This document shows positions 11,858 to 23,365 of a stretch of 64,000 nucleotides of DNA, one piece after another. The translations under genes and the position numbers were made by a program. Source of the stretch: Fistulifera solaris (lineage: Eukaryota > Bacillariophyta > Bacillariophyceae > Naviculales > Stauroneidaceae); the NCBI GenBank assembly GCA_030295235.1, contig AP026130.1, positions 1 through 64,000 of the forward strand, given 5' to 3'. The notes under the pieces are model-generated. The model was not told the DNA's origin. It was given only the letters and a program-made list of their open reading frames with translations, and did not search any database. Each line of letters opens with the position of its first letter. Position 1 is the stretch's first letter.

Positions 11858-14494
11858 TTAGTTCTGAGTAACATGCCGCATTTTCGGACTAAAATCTGGG
11901 TTCTTTAATCGAACGCTTCCAAAGATACGCTCCGGTAATGTTGATTCGTCATTACCCTCAAAGAGAAACCCCATGTCTACCACAAGCGTCTTCGCATATC
12001 CGAGAGCTAGTCGTACGACTCCCGTTGCAACCGGGTTACTCGCACAGTCTATGATGACCTCGAAAAACCGGTCACTTTGGACGTATAACTGGCGTAGCTT
12101 CTTCCCTAACACTGCAGGTGTTGAACCAACCGCTTTGCGCACTAAGAAATTACCCTGCACTATTTGCGGTACCAATTTGAAAGTTCGGTTGCGAAACTCG
12201 TCCGATGTGCCAAAAAAGAATTCGTTGCATAATTTGGACGAAGGCGTCCCATCTTCCCCGTTTATCAATCTCATGTCGTCGATTGCGTAGTAAAATACGC
12301 CGTGGTAATAAGGGGGTCCAGGAATGACAATGTTCACCACGAAAACAAACGGTGGCATATCACTCTTATGACCTTTTGATTTTACTTCTGCTTCCATGGC
12401 AAGCGCCAATTGCACACGTTCGCGTGGGTGGACACAAAAACCACTGTAAAGCGGTTGATCGACAGAAACTAGATCGACAGCAATCAAGCGACCAATGCTG
12501 GGGCCAGCATTAATTTTCTGGCCGTCGTCTTTATAATGTTTTCCACGCACGCGGAAAGAATTGGAATCGGGCTCAGCCCAACTATCCCTGGTCAGTGGCA
12601 TCGGCGTGCTTGCCAATCCAGCAAATTTCGATGCTGACGGATATTCATGAGTTGAAAAAGTGAAATCATAGTTCTGCAAGTCATCGTGAGCTTCATCTCC
12701 TTCATCGAGATCATCCGACCGTGCTTGGGCAATACCATGTTGAGAAGAAGGATGAAAACTAAGCATCGCAGCTGGCTCATCTCTGGCACAAGGTACAAAT
12801 CGGTCCGTGTCAATTGCATCACGGATATTTACAAGCTGCGACAGCACGGCGACCCCAAACGCTTCCGCATAACTTTGCCATGATAACATGGGGAGTGGTG
12901 TAGTCGGAACCCAGCCACGGGGGTCGACTTGAACAAAAGCTGTCACAAGGCATTCGTTCGGTCTTGGAACACTGCGACGGCTGGTAGAGGTTCTTTTGTG
13001 TGGTGCGATGGTAAAAACTTTGTGCATTTCCGCTCGCACAAAGAAGTCCTCGGGAGGACAATCAGAATGTTCGACAGACTCGTAACAAACAACGTAGCTT
13101 CCATCTTCCTCAAGCCGCCAGTATCGATAAAGGCAAAAGTCGCGCGGTGCAGTCCAAGACGGAAATAAGAATAGAGGCGAAAGTACCATATGGATAATGT
13201 CTGTGTTGTCGTCGACAGCTTCAACAATACGAAAAGTCAGCAAATACTCAGACTGGTTTTCAAGCAGCTGCTTGTGATCAAACGAAGCGACACAGCCTAC
13301 AGACATGAGGCACAGAAATGCGTCGACAGCTGACGTGCTTAAAACCTCATGGGATTTTATAGGTGCGCACGCTTTCCCATCTAACGAGATCGAACTCCGA
13401 AAGCAAGAACGAAACTTCTGTTCAACTTCAATGCGCTCTTCACGATATATTCGTAGAGCGGAAATGCCCGAGAATGTAGATGACCAGCCGCCGTGTAAAA
13501 GGCGCCACGCGTATTGATTTTGTTGTGACCAAGCCTGGTCTCTCCTAGACGGTGGTTTGGCTGTTTGCAACAAAGCATTTCTAGCCTTTCGACCGTCCGT
13601 TGCAAACAACTGTCCCCAAGTCGACTGCTGAACACAAAGAGACTCTTGAGATGCGATAATGCACTTCCTCCAAGTATTGGCCATCTCGTATTCCGAACTA
13701 GCAATCATAATTTCTTTTTTCTTTTCACCAGTCACGCTTTCTCCTAGTCCAACTGCAGCGCTCCCTCCACCAGCCGCAGCAGCTCCCACAAAAACTAATC
13801 CTGCCACTAAACCGAGACCAGCTGTAGCCACAGCTATAGCAGCAGTTCCGCCCGCGGCAGCTGCGATTTTCGTCCCTTGCCAGATTCGCTTACGGCTTCT
13901 CCGGATTCTCATCTTCTTATTTGTACGATAATCACGCAATAGTTCCTCCTCTTGTGCCTGTTGCTGAGGATCGATTCCTGTGGGGCCCTCCACACGGAAA
14001 CTGCGTTGTGATTTCGACCTATTGTGACCATCTTGGACGAACAGTTCGTTATCAAGCTTCGCTGATCTTCTACGACGGTTTCTGGGAGATTTGGGGGAAA
14101 GGTCGAAACTTCCTTCAAAGCTGGGAGTGAGCTCTAACTCGACAGAAGAGTCATCTCCACCATCATCTTCGACTTCAAATGATGTAATGCGTAAGCAGTA
14201 AATGAGATCCTTGTGCTTGCTTACAAAAGTTCCGAGACTTCGCAGTTCGATAGATCGATTATTCCTTTTAGTTTTCCATTTGTAATCGAATAGTATCGAA
14301 GCGAGTTGTCCGAATGCAAAACGAAACGTCGAGGAATGTATGGCTCAAGCCAGTTTCTACTTTTCTTGAGCATCTCTCCTGCGAAATTCGCATTGCAGTG
14401 TCAATAGGAATCCTTCATCAGCGCCGTCGCAATCATGGCAGTCCAGCTTACCTTCCAAAACAATATCGTCTTCTACATCGAGTAGCTCCGCCAT
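11858..14494 (-). CDS. EDR2-like protein: PH, START-like and DUF1336 domains
   Basis: Exon 1 is 14452-14494 (start ATG at 14494), then a 73-nt intron (14379-14451, GTAAGC...CGCAG), then 11858-14378; about 850 aa. The start of exon 2 is a PH domain (EGEMLKKSRNWLEPYIPRRF, then LRYYS and GKLKGIIDLS). After it come an Arg-rich linker, an Ala/Gly-rich hydrophobic stretch near the QQQ region that may be membrane-embedded, a START-like middle, and a C-terminal DUF1336/EDR2_C domain (WAEPDSNSFRVRGKHY, PPFVFVVNIVIPGPPYYHG, GNFLVRKAVGSTPA). In plants this order is typical of EDR2-type lipid-binding proteins at endomembranes. The frame breaks inside the PH part at T4 (14225-14228, minus strand); one extra T restores it. 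A 104-nt intron beginning GTAAGC there is an alternative that also keeps the frame but skips part of the PH domain. Confidence 0.85.
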
Positions 14495-14809
14495 TTTATA
14501 AAACTATAATTTTAAGTGAAATTAAACGAAATTATGAAAAAGATAATGCTATTCAAAATTCAGAATGATACCTGGTGCGGAAAGCAAAATAATGACGCCG
14601 TCATGCGAGAAACGCAGCAACGCAAAGAACGCGACAAAAACGCGAAGCAAACGCGAAGTCTGCATTTTTGCGTTCTCGCCTCTTCACGTTGTAGGTAACT
14701 CGTGACTCGTCAGTCGGAAAGTACTGTTTTCTGCAGTCAACATCAAAAACAGATAAAGAAGCTAACATTCTATCGTACGGCTAATTTACTGCATTTACAT
14801 CACACGGCG
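14495..14809. other. Intergenic, no gene seen
   Basis: 315 bp between the EDR2-like start and the 3' end of the second SufE gene. It contains a short cluster of AACGCGAAG-like repeats near 14605-14660 and nothing else I can name. Confidence 0.6.
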
Positions 14810-17800
14810 TTAATTTCTTGGCGGCATCATGTCTCTTGGTCGCATGCGGTCGTCGTAAGGTCCATTATTAGGTCCCCTGCCTGGTCCAGGGGCGCGCCAT
14901 TCGTTATCGTCTCTGTAACGAAATCTCTCATCCTCGGGACGCCGTGGCCCCTCACGGCGATAATCATAATACTCTGACGGACCAGGTGGTGGTATTCGAC
15001 CTCCACGTTGTTGCCATCTGTCATTGTTCACTCTTCCATCCTCGTAGGGGGGAATAGGGCGGTCCCTCGTTATTGTACGGACGAGTTGGAATTATTCTAT
15101 CAACATACGGCTTTTGATCAGGTCGTCGAGGGGGACTCCTGTAACCTTCGGATCGCGACCTCGAAGAGTTTTCGTTGAAAGGTGATCGGCGTGTTTCGTA
15201 CCCTGGTTCGTTCGGGTCTCGAGCTCCCTGCCCTGCGCCGCCGAACGGCGGTCGACGTGATTCGTAACGTGGCTCGTTCAAGTCTCGAGCCCCCTGAGGT
15301 GTATTGCGAAAAGGAGGTCGTGGTCCATCCTCGGTTAAAGGAACTCGACGTGTTTCGTACCCCGGTTCATTCAAGTCTCGGGTTCCTTTTTCAGCACCAC
15401 GATATGGTGTTTTCGGCGTCGAAGTTCCTCGCGGCTCACTATTAAAACGGTCGGTTTCCTTTCCAGGTGCTGCCCGAGTTGTCGTCTTGGATGCCGGCCC
15501 TGAAGAACTTCCGTTAAAAGGTGGTCCTGAAAAATCCTTGTCTCCCTTTACTGGGTGATTGCGATTCTATAGTTGCTCTTTCGTAATTTCCCGTTACAAT
15601 ATCGAGGTACGTTCGGGGTCGAGAGGGACGATTCTTCTTTTGGAAGTTTGTCGAAGAAGCTTTATCATCAATACTTTCATCCGCCAGGGGATCAATTTTA
15701 GACTTCGCTTGCTTGAATTGCGATGACCGCCCAACATCTCGATCAGCGAACGGACCAGAAGCAGCACCACGACTTTCCGAAGCTGGCCCAGCTCGTGATC
15801 TTCTTTCGTTTCCTGTGTCTTTTAAAATTTCTGCATCAAATGACGTGTTTGCTTGGGTGAATTCCTTCGCTGTATACCCTTCTGGGCGTCCCCGAAAGGG
15901 CTCGCGTTCTCTAAAACCACTTTGTGGTCCGTCTCTTTGATCCACTGATCTGTAGCCTGATCCTCTGACAGATTGACCTCGAGGCTTGCGATTAACTTCT
16001 GTAGTAAAATCGCCTAATTTCGTTGGGAACGCGGAAGGCTCCCAGCTTGCACGGCCATTTTGGGGTCCCCAAGGAGTTTTGTCTTGGAAAGGTCCCACTG
16101 GAGACCCTCTAGATGGTGTCGAACCCGTCCATGAAGACATAGTGCCGCTAGCTGGAGAGAAATTTTGAGGTTGTAGAGTGACTCGCTCAGCGCCTGCTGT
16201 TGATGGCGTTGAACCAGTCCAAGGTGTTGATGAAAAAGTGTTTTGCGGTCCGACTCCAGCAGGGGAGAATGGGTTATTCACAGAAGAAACACCAGGTGTC
16301 TGTAAATTTTTAGGGGTAAAAGGAAACGGATCTATGCCATCGGAAGCTTTCCAAACACTGGACGTGCCGGGACTATTTGGATACAATGGATCGAGCCTTG
16401 CGCCACCAGCCGATGAGCCGGACGGCGTTCGCCACGGAGTACTCGGAACGGAGCGCGACGAGTCAGCAGGATTCTTTATTTTATAGCGATCTGACTCAAC
16501 AAAGTCCGGTCCGAGAGTCGAGCTTTTACTTGTGTCATTTTTGGGAATACTATCATACACCCTCCTCGAATTTCGGACGAAGTTCCCCGCTGATCCGGAG
16601 CTGGACGCTTTGAACGATGAAGAGATTACTTCTTGGGGCTGCAAAATATCCTTTTTCGCGGGAGATTCATTCCACCGCTGATCCGGTGCTTTACCAGAAA
16701 GTGGATTCAAAGAAGTTTGTGGGGATCGTGACGACCCGTTTTCCCAGGGCGGGCGTTCCGAGCTAGTAAGCGGCTTGAAATCACTTGTCGTTGGATCAGA
16801 TTTCCATGACGACTTGGGAGCAGTTTCAATCCCGAAAGCGGGACCGAGTGGTGGTTCGGTATCGGAGGAACCGACAGACTTGCCAGTAGTACTTGCAGCA
16901 TTTCGACGAGTGCTCTTGGCAAAAGAAGGTGTACTGGCAGCAGCGTCGAATTGTGCACCGTCAAGATTATTCGCAGTTGATGACGACAGTCGGTCAACAC
17001 GTAAGGGCCTCTCTGAGGACGACGAAGTCCCATTCGATCGGTCGTCACTCCTAGTGAAAGTGGATTGGGTACTGTCAGTCTTCTGCGGGGGAGGAGTCCA
17101 GTTGTCCCACGGTGCCTTATTTGCCGAAGCATCCACTTCTGCACCGTCCGCAAATTTAGGCGTAGACGCTGACGACAGTCGGTCGAGACGAGAAAGCCTA
17201 TCCGAGGGCGAAGTAGATGGCGGACTAGACGACGGAGACGATTGAACAGATGCACTCGTCGGATCCCAAATCGCAAACGGTGGAGCAGATTCCGATGTAC
17301 TCGATTGTTTATTTTCATTGTAAGAGCTGGTGCCCGAACCGGGCCCCCATCCTTTTTCACCGCAGGCTTTGCATTCCCGGCACCAGGAATTGAAGTGCCC
17401 ATTGTCGATGGCGCATCAGAGGAAGACGATTGAGTATTTTGCGGAGGTGGCGGTGTCCAATTATCCCAGGGAGCCTTATTTGCCGATGTATCCACTTCGG
17501 CACCGTCCGCAAATTTCGGCGTTGATGGCGAAGAAAGACGGTCGAGACGCGAAAGTCTATCCGAGGGCGAGGCGGACGGCGGACTAGTCGACGGAGACGA
17601 CTGAACTGATGCACTCGTAGGATCCCAAATCGCAAACGGCGGAGCTGAACCTGATGCATTCGACTGTTTATTGTCACTGGCAGTGCTCGACCCAGGACCC
17701 CACCCTTTCTTTGTGGCGGGCTTTGAGCTTCCTGCTCCCGGAATCGAAGTGCCCAAGGTAGAAGAACTATCAGACGATGTCGTCTGCGAGTTTTGCGGCG

Positions 17801-18704
17801 GCGGAGGTACCCAGTTATCCCATGGAGCTTTGTTTGCTGATGCATCTACTTCGGCACCATCAGCAAATTTAGGGTTGGACGGTGATGATAATCGGTCAAG
17901 ACGAGAAAGTCTATCCGAGGGCGAAGAAGATGGCGGACTAGACGACGGACTAGACGACGGAGATGCTTGCGCTGATGCACTTGTAGGATCCCAGATGGCA
18001 AACGGCGGAGCTGATCCCGACGTACTCGATTGGCTGTTACTACTGCTACCTGGACTCCATCCTTTCTTCACAGCCGGTTTTGAGCTTCCTGCCCCAGGAA
18101 TTGACGTCCCCATAGTCGAAGGCTCATAATCAGAGTCTTCATCGTTTCCATAAAGTGTCTCTTTGATTTGCTGCTGCAGCGCACTCCAAACAGAGCCCAT
18201 GTCGTTGCTGTCACTCTGACTCAAAGTAGATTGTAATCCTAACGCGTTTCCGATTTGGTAAGCTGGCAACGACATCACTTCATCAATAGGGACATCTTGC
18301 GTGATATCAGATAGAATTTGAATCAAACCACGAAGAACAGTGGCGTCAGTATCGCCCTGGAACCTAAAGATGATCCATTCTCCATTCTCTTGATAAAGAC
18401 CCGTTTGAATAGATACTTGCGAGGAACAACCCTTTACGGACGCTTGCGGTGTAACCAAGACTTCTGAAGGAAACTGTGCGAGCTCATACCATTCGCCTCG
18501 TTGCTTTAAATCGCTACGCACTTCTTCCGGTGGCAGTTGAGAGAAATATGCAAAAGCGTCCTGCACTGCATCTTGTAGTGCTTCGGCTTTCAAAGGCTGC
18601 CACTTTGCGAGAGAAATTAATGCATTATTACTCTTGATTATAAACGCACTCGAGAAACTGTGCGTTGCTGCTAAAAACAGCACGCAAAGCGGCGACGTCC
18701 TCAT
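14810..18704 (-). CDS. Plastid SufE-domain protein with Trp- and Arg/Tyr-rich repeats
   Basis: About 1,297 aa from an ATG at 18704. A signal peptide ends FSSA before FIIKS, the plastid-import pattern. Residues ~35-190 are a SufE domain closely related to that of the gene at 7569-11801, with the catalytic Cys in VKGCSSQVSIQTG; SufE passes sulfur from the desulfurase SufS to the Fe-S assembly machinery. The rest is disordered: three units of SIPGAG, GWxPGSS, FAIWDPTSAS, DRLSRLDRLSS, ADGAEVD and APWDNWTPPP, then two WTGSTPS repeats, then three GARDLNEP-Y-E-x-RR units and a very Arg/Tyr/Pro-rich end. The frame needs single-base changes at three homopolymers (near 17351, 15553-15555 and 15047-15052). 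It lacks the MnmA-like part of its paralogue. A role as a scaffold is inference. Confidence 0.8.
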
Positions 18705-19259
18705 GTTCGGTCGTCAAATGTAGGAAGTAGAGTTGCAATGGCGATACGTACGCGTTGCGGCTGCCAAGTTGCACCTTGCACCCGCCACGAACTCATTCTT
18801 TTTCCAACTGCTGCCAGCGAGCCGGCTCGCGCTGGCGATGGTGTCAGTCAGTCATCCAACCGATGCGATCGTAGTAACCAAAATCCAACAGTCCATTTTC
18901 GTTCGCTACTTAGAGAAACGATGCCGTGAGTCGTCCAGTACGATTAAGAATGTAGTCGCGCGTCTCGGCATCGCTCGTCAGGAGAACAGTCAACCTGAGG
19001 GGCATAAGTAAATGTACTGGAGCTCGCGACCATCTCCCTAAAGTACACTGAATCTTATAGTCGACAAGTTATTATAGCGAAATATGTAGGATATAATACA
19101 TCATCAACTAGTTAAGCCCCTCGATTTCTATATTCATTATTCATTCACATGATCCGAGCCAAGGATCATTTATCACTTCTCAACGAAGAATAAATAGAGT
19201 GTATTTTCAAAAGCAAGGGAAACAGAGCGAGCCATTTCATGCTATAGATTAATGAAATA
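18705..19259. other. Divergent intergenic region
   Basis: 555 bp between the starts of the SufE gene (minus) and an unknown gene (plus). An open frame at 18733-19011 has no recognisable domain and I do not call it. Confidence 0.55.
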
Positions 19260-20900
19260 ATGAGCGGGACTTTCGACGGAGCAAGCACTAAGAAAAGGAC
19301 AAGTAAGCTCGGTGGAGGGTCGCAGAAATACTGGCAACTTTTCACCACGAGGTCGTCCCAAAACAGTAAAAATGATGCAAATGCAATCCATCCTTCTAAT
19401 TCAACGTTTAGCGAGCGCTTTCGAGATGACGAGTCCTTTCTAAATTTACTTTCAGACCTGCAGGATGGATCGTCTCGTTTGAACAAAGCAATTCACGTCA
19501 AACGTGACATGCACTCCAATCATTTTGACGATTTTTTCGACGAACTTGCAACCAAGCTTGCTCAAAAAAGACGAGCCAATGGTAGAATCGCGAGATTTGA
19601 CAATAAGGAAGTAGGACAAGTGGCAGCTGTATTGCCGCCTTGTCAAAGTTGTCTCGAATGGGAGGAGTCAAAATCCTCGCGTGACCTTGGAGCCAAACGA
19701 AAGGCACAAATCGTCACGGCCAAGTTACAAAAAGAGTTTCCGACGTTTCAAAACCCTATGACTCCGGCAAGCTCCGTTTCAGAGATGATGGAACCATCAG
19801 AATTTGATCCCTTGCACGATTATTTTATTGGAAATGTCACAAGAATTTCCTCTCGCCGGAAAAGTATTGCCCGAGCTCGGCGATCAAGTGCAGAGGAGGA
19901 TCGGAGCAGCCCAGACTCGTCCGAAAATAGCAACAGTACTACACGCCGCCCCAGTCGTGCGTGCACTCGAAAACAGACTTCAAGAACCAGAGCAACGAAA
20001 TCGTATCAAGAGGAACACCAAAAGACAAAACGTACCATCCCTCTCCAAGCACATCAGAGAGCATCAGTTTATCTTCCAAGGCCTCATCCCGCGATCACAG
20101 GGATTTCGACGTCGTGCGAGCTACAATCTCCTTCAAGGCTTGTTAAAGCGCCTGCGGCTCGTCGCATAAAAGACCCCGAGCTGGACCTGGCAGTCGATGC
20201 CGATCGTATCAGCTTTTCTAATTCAAAAAGCGGAATCCTTCTAAGTTAGCCACTGCGTTTCGACAGAACACAACACCAAAAAAGCCCCGACCACCTTCCA
20301 AAGAACCGGGGCAGTTTACAAGGAACCAGTCCCTGTCGTCGCAGAGCATCCGTTGTCAATGCATCATGCCACAATAGCTTGCAGCATTCAGAGCGTAATC
20401 TACCACTACCCCACCGTGCGAGAGTAAAGTCCGACCGCTTGTCGCAATCAGAGCACTTCCCATCTCCAGCAACCATGCGGGGCTCTTGTAGAAAGTTAAA
20501 ATGTCTCTTTCAAGAAATAGAAGCAAACGATCAGCCGCCACATGTCGCAACACACTCGGCCAAGTCCGAGAGCGCCATGCAAAGAAGTGCACCATTTGAA
20601 AAAATAACTTCTTTGTTTGCGAGTTTAGATAACAGCAATCCATTTTCGGATACAGCTATGTTATTCGATGAAGTATCGTTTGAGGACGTTCTTTTCGACA
20701 AACCCGATCTACAAGCAAATGGTTGTTTCAGGCTCCCCGAACCGCGGCAATCACCCGAGACTGGCCGTTTTGCACACTCCAAGGATACACAAGATGCCAC
20801 ATCAACTCACTCGAACGTTTCCCCATGCACTCCTGTGACCCGGCGACTGATGCGTCGAGCTCAGGCACTGTCTGCGATGCAACTTGCCTTGCACGTTTAA
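19260..20900 (+). CDS. Unknown disordered protein
   Basis: I do not recognise this gene. From ATG 19260 the frame runs 329 codons: a basic start, a segment with alternating acidic and hydrophobic residues (FRDDESFLNLLSDLQDG; HFDDFFDELATKLAQ), a CxxC (PPCQSCLEWEE) and a Ser/Arg-rich tail. Just after A5 at 20225-20229 another frame continues without a stop (KRNPSKLATAF...), and a third carries on to 20900 (FEKITSLFASLDNSNPF, ...MRRAQALSAMQLALHV). One extra A at 20225-20229 and one more base near 20340-20375 would make a single protein of about 540 aa. Two separate genes is the alternative. Frame choice between 19960 and 20170 is also uncertain. Confidence 0.55.
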
Positions 20901-20988
20901 AAAATGCGATGTTTACTGTAATGATAAGTAAATCATTTACGACTTCTTTTCCGTTCACGTAGACCAGCGAAATAGACTATGTTGCAGC

Positions 20989-22098
20989 CTATGGAACCGC
21001 CAGACCATCGTCGTTGTACCATTCATGCGCACGAGGGATGTAAGGACCTCGCTTCCCCGCGAACGATACTTGTACCGTAGGAGCTGTAGGATGATCGGAA
21101 CGATACGCCGCAAAGTGCAGATGCGGTTCGGGTGAAAATCCGACACTTCCACTGGCCCCTATTACTTGTCCTGCTTGAACTTGGTCTCCAACTGAAACCG
21201 AAGCGGATTGAATATGCACGTATTCGACAAAAAGCGGTTTATCAGGAGGTGTATTCTTTACCTGAAGTAAAATGGAATTCCAGTGAAACAAATTCGTGAC
21301 AGCGATTCCGGTACACTCATGATGATCTTGTACTTGCACCACAACAGCGTCTGCAACGGCAAGCAATGGCGTACCCACAGGGCATTGAAAATCAATAGCA
21401 TGTAAATTTCCGGAAAAGAAATGAGTTAAATGGCCATGGATTCCTTGGGTACACAAAAACGACGGATTCGTCGAATCTGTTCGCAAAGGAAAAGCAAGAA
21501 TTAAATCATGATAGACATCGGAAGGATCGGGATGCTGATTCCAGGGTTGAACGTCGCTTTCCAGTCGCAGTTGTTCTAAGTCAATCTGAGAGGTCGGTTT
21601 GTCAGTCTCTTCTTGTGGTAGGAGAACACACAAATGAGCAAATGTTTCTGGCGGACAAAGTACAATAAGTGTAGTAACCTGATTCGTTTCACCCTCATCA
21701 TTCGTCGTTGAACCTTGCTCTAAGAGACGACCTTGAGCATCTCGTAATCGCGTTTCGTACACCGTAATATACGCAACAAGACTGTATTGATTGAGATTAC
21801 AGACCGTCAAAGTTCCGGATTCTGGATCGATCGCTATATCCGGAATGTCGGACAGCCCGTCCGCGTCAAAATCATCCGCGTTCACTGCTTCCCACTCTAA
21901 AATCCAGTCTGATGATTCCGGATGAGCTATATGACATCCTGGACCGGCGTCTGCAACGAAATTATCCGAACAGGGGGAAGAAACTTTTGGTTTTTCTTCA
22001 TTGCCGCCCGACGCGAGTTGTGATTCCTCCCGATATACATACGGCGCTTTGAACTTCTTTTGGCTTGACTTTTTCGACTTCGATTTTGGTTTCGGCAT
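20989..22098 (-). CDS. M23-family peptidase-like protein
   Basis: 369 aa from the ATG at 22098, intact. A Lys/Ser-rich start (MPKPKSKSKKSSQKK) shows no signal peptide. The middle, to residue ~230, is an unassigned beta-rich part. The C-terminal third follows the M23 (LytM/peptidase M23) fold: NLHAIDFQCPVGTPLLAVADAVV, then VEYVHIQSASVSVGDQVQAGQ, then GFSPEPHLHF, whose HLH is the conserved second metal-binding pair. The first metal pair is unusual: bacterial M23 enzymes have H-x-x-x-D whereas here the near His is H-x-x-D, so an earlier His may serve. M23 enzymes cut glycine-rich peptides or peptidoglycan cross-links; the substrate in a diatom is unknown. The gene converges with the unknown gene ending at 20900. 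Confidence 0.78.
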   Translation of the reverse strand: MPKPKSKSKKSSQKKFKAPYVYREESQLASGGNEEKPKVSSPCSDNFVADAGPGCHIAHPESSDWILEWEAVNADDFDADGLSDIPDIAIDPESGTLTVCNLNQYSLVAYITVYETRLRDAQGRLLEQGSTTNDEGETNQVTTLIVLCPPETFAHLCVLLPQEETDKPTSQIDLEQLRLESDVQPWNQHPDPSDVYHDLILAFPLRTDSTNPSFLCTQGIHGHLTHFFSGNLHAIDFQCPVGTPLLAVADAVVVQVQDHHECTGIAVTNLFHWNSILLQVKNTPPDKPLFVEYVHIQSASVSVGDQVQAGQVIGASGSVGFSPEPHLHFAAYRSDHPTAPTVQVSFAGKRGPYIPRAHEWYNDDGLAVP

Positions 22099-22110
22099 AC
22101 TTAATAACAA

Positions 22111-22275
22111 TCAAATGAAGAGCAAACATTTGCTTCGTACTTGTTTATAGAACAAGCAATGAAAGCTTGAAAACAGAACGTTGATGGAGCGAATGGTGCA
22201 ACGCCTTGAATGTCTACGTATTTTCACGTAGCTCTCGTAGAGAAATTTATCGACAGAAGGGAACCCGGATATTGT
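22111..22275 (-). repeat. Dispersed repeat, single inverted copy
   Basis: The reverse complement of about 22135-22275 matches 50602-50740 and 51027-51165 closely, including the shared phrases CTGTCGATAAATTTC, ACGAGAGCTACG and ACGTAGA-ATTC. It begins just upstream of the M23-like gene. A short direct duplication (ACCTTTCGAACGAAC) lies at about 22326-22353. The rest, to 22518, has no gene that I can support. Confidence 0.8.
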
Positions 22276-22518
22276 GAAATTTTGATCACACCAATGTTTA
22301 GCGTCTTTGGGCTTGTCTTTGGGACACCTTTCGAACGAACACCTTTCGAACGAACTACAAGGTAGAGCATATTCTTCGAATAGTGTCTCAGTATCTAGTT
22401 TGTTAAGAAGAGGCGCGTTGGTCATTCATAGTCAATCATTTAGTTAGATTTTTACCCTTTCACATCTAGAATCCATCAATCACAGGTATACTATCAAGTT
22501 TGTCTTCGATCTCTCAGA

Positions 22519-23365
22519 CTAGACGATGGCAGGAGCATCGGGACGAAGACCAGTCATAGAGCAACAGTCGTAGCGGTGCACCTTCTCGTCGTGCGAGTGA
22601 CGACTCTGCTGAATGGTCGTGCAGCATCCGCACCAGAACGTGCAGCAGCAATCGTCCAAATATCCGTCTCCGAAGGTACTACCGGGAATTTGATACTTTT
22701 GACGCATATGGAATCGGGTGCAGGTTCCGACCACCACACGCCACACGACGAACAAGATCGAGACTGTCGATGAGCAGTGTAAGTCGTCTATTCATTCTGA
22801 AAGAGACTACAATTGAATTACAACACTTACCGATATATACTACAGCAGGAACTCGCACCGACATGAGAAGGACGTAAAGAACGAGCGAAGCAATGCTGTA
22901 AATCATGCAGACATGCTTCATCGGTTCAGGCCCTTTCATACCGAACAAGTTAAGATGAAAGCGTTCCAAGAGTTGACCCTGCAAGACGCAATTGAAACAC
23001 CAACCCATCCAGAAACGACCGGTAGCGATAGTCTCACAGCAATCGCACAAGCCATTGCGCCAGCGGCCTGTGGGAGCACTTTCAGCGCTACCCGAAGAGA
23101 TATCGACGGTCGACATGGCGCTCTCTGGATAAGGCACTTCGATCATTTGACCTTTCTTGACGCCGCCTTCGGGAACTGTCACTTTAAACTGTGAAAGAGT
23201 AACAACCGAGTTAAGATGGTTGAACGACCTTCAGCAGGAGGAATCAGGAAGAAGATGCAGACCTCGCAAATGAAAGATACTCACCGTTTTGCCATCGACA
23301 GTCGCGTCAAATACGTAACCGGCCTCCAAATCACCAGGGGCATCTACTTGAACGATCTTCGTCAT
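22519..23365 (-). CDS. PLAC8-family cysteine-rich membrane protein
   Basis: Three exons, 23285-23365, 22831-23188 and 22519-22763, with introns of 96 and 67 nt, give 227 aa. All junctions are GT-AG and keep the frame. The start is MTKIVQVDAPGDLEAG. The N-terminal part (FKVTVPEGGVKKGQMIEVPYP) is a small beta-type domain seen ahead of PLAC8 in diatom proteins. The PLAC8 part has WRNGLCDCCETIATGRFWMGW, a hydrophobic segment (ASLVLYVLLMSVRVPAVVYIG), a second one (ILFVVWRVVVGT), and ends with DDCCCTFWCGCCTTIQQSRH. PLAC8 proteins sit in membranes and in plants affect cell size or metal resistance. The exact partner here is unknown. Confidence is high for the family and good for the exons. Confidence 0.85.

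Noticed and set aside
18733-19011. 92-codon frame between divergent genes
   Set aside because: Starts at a non-ATG codon, has no domain and lies in a promoter-like region.
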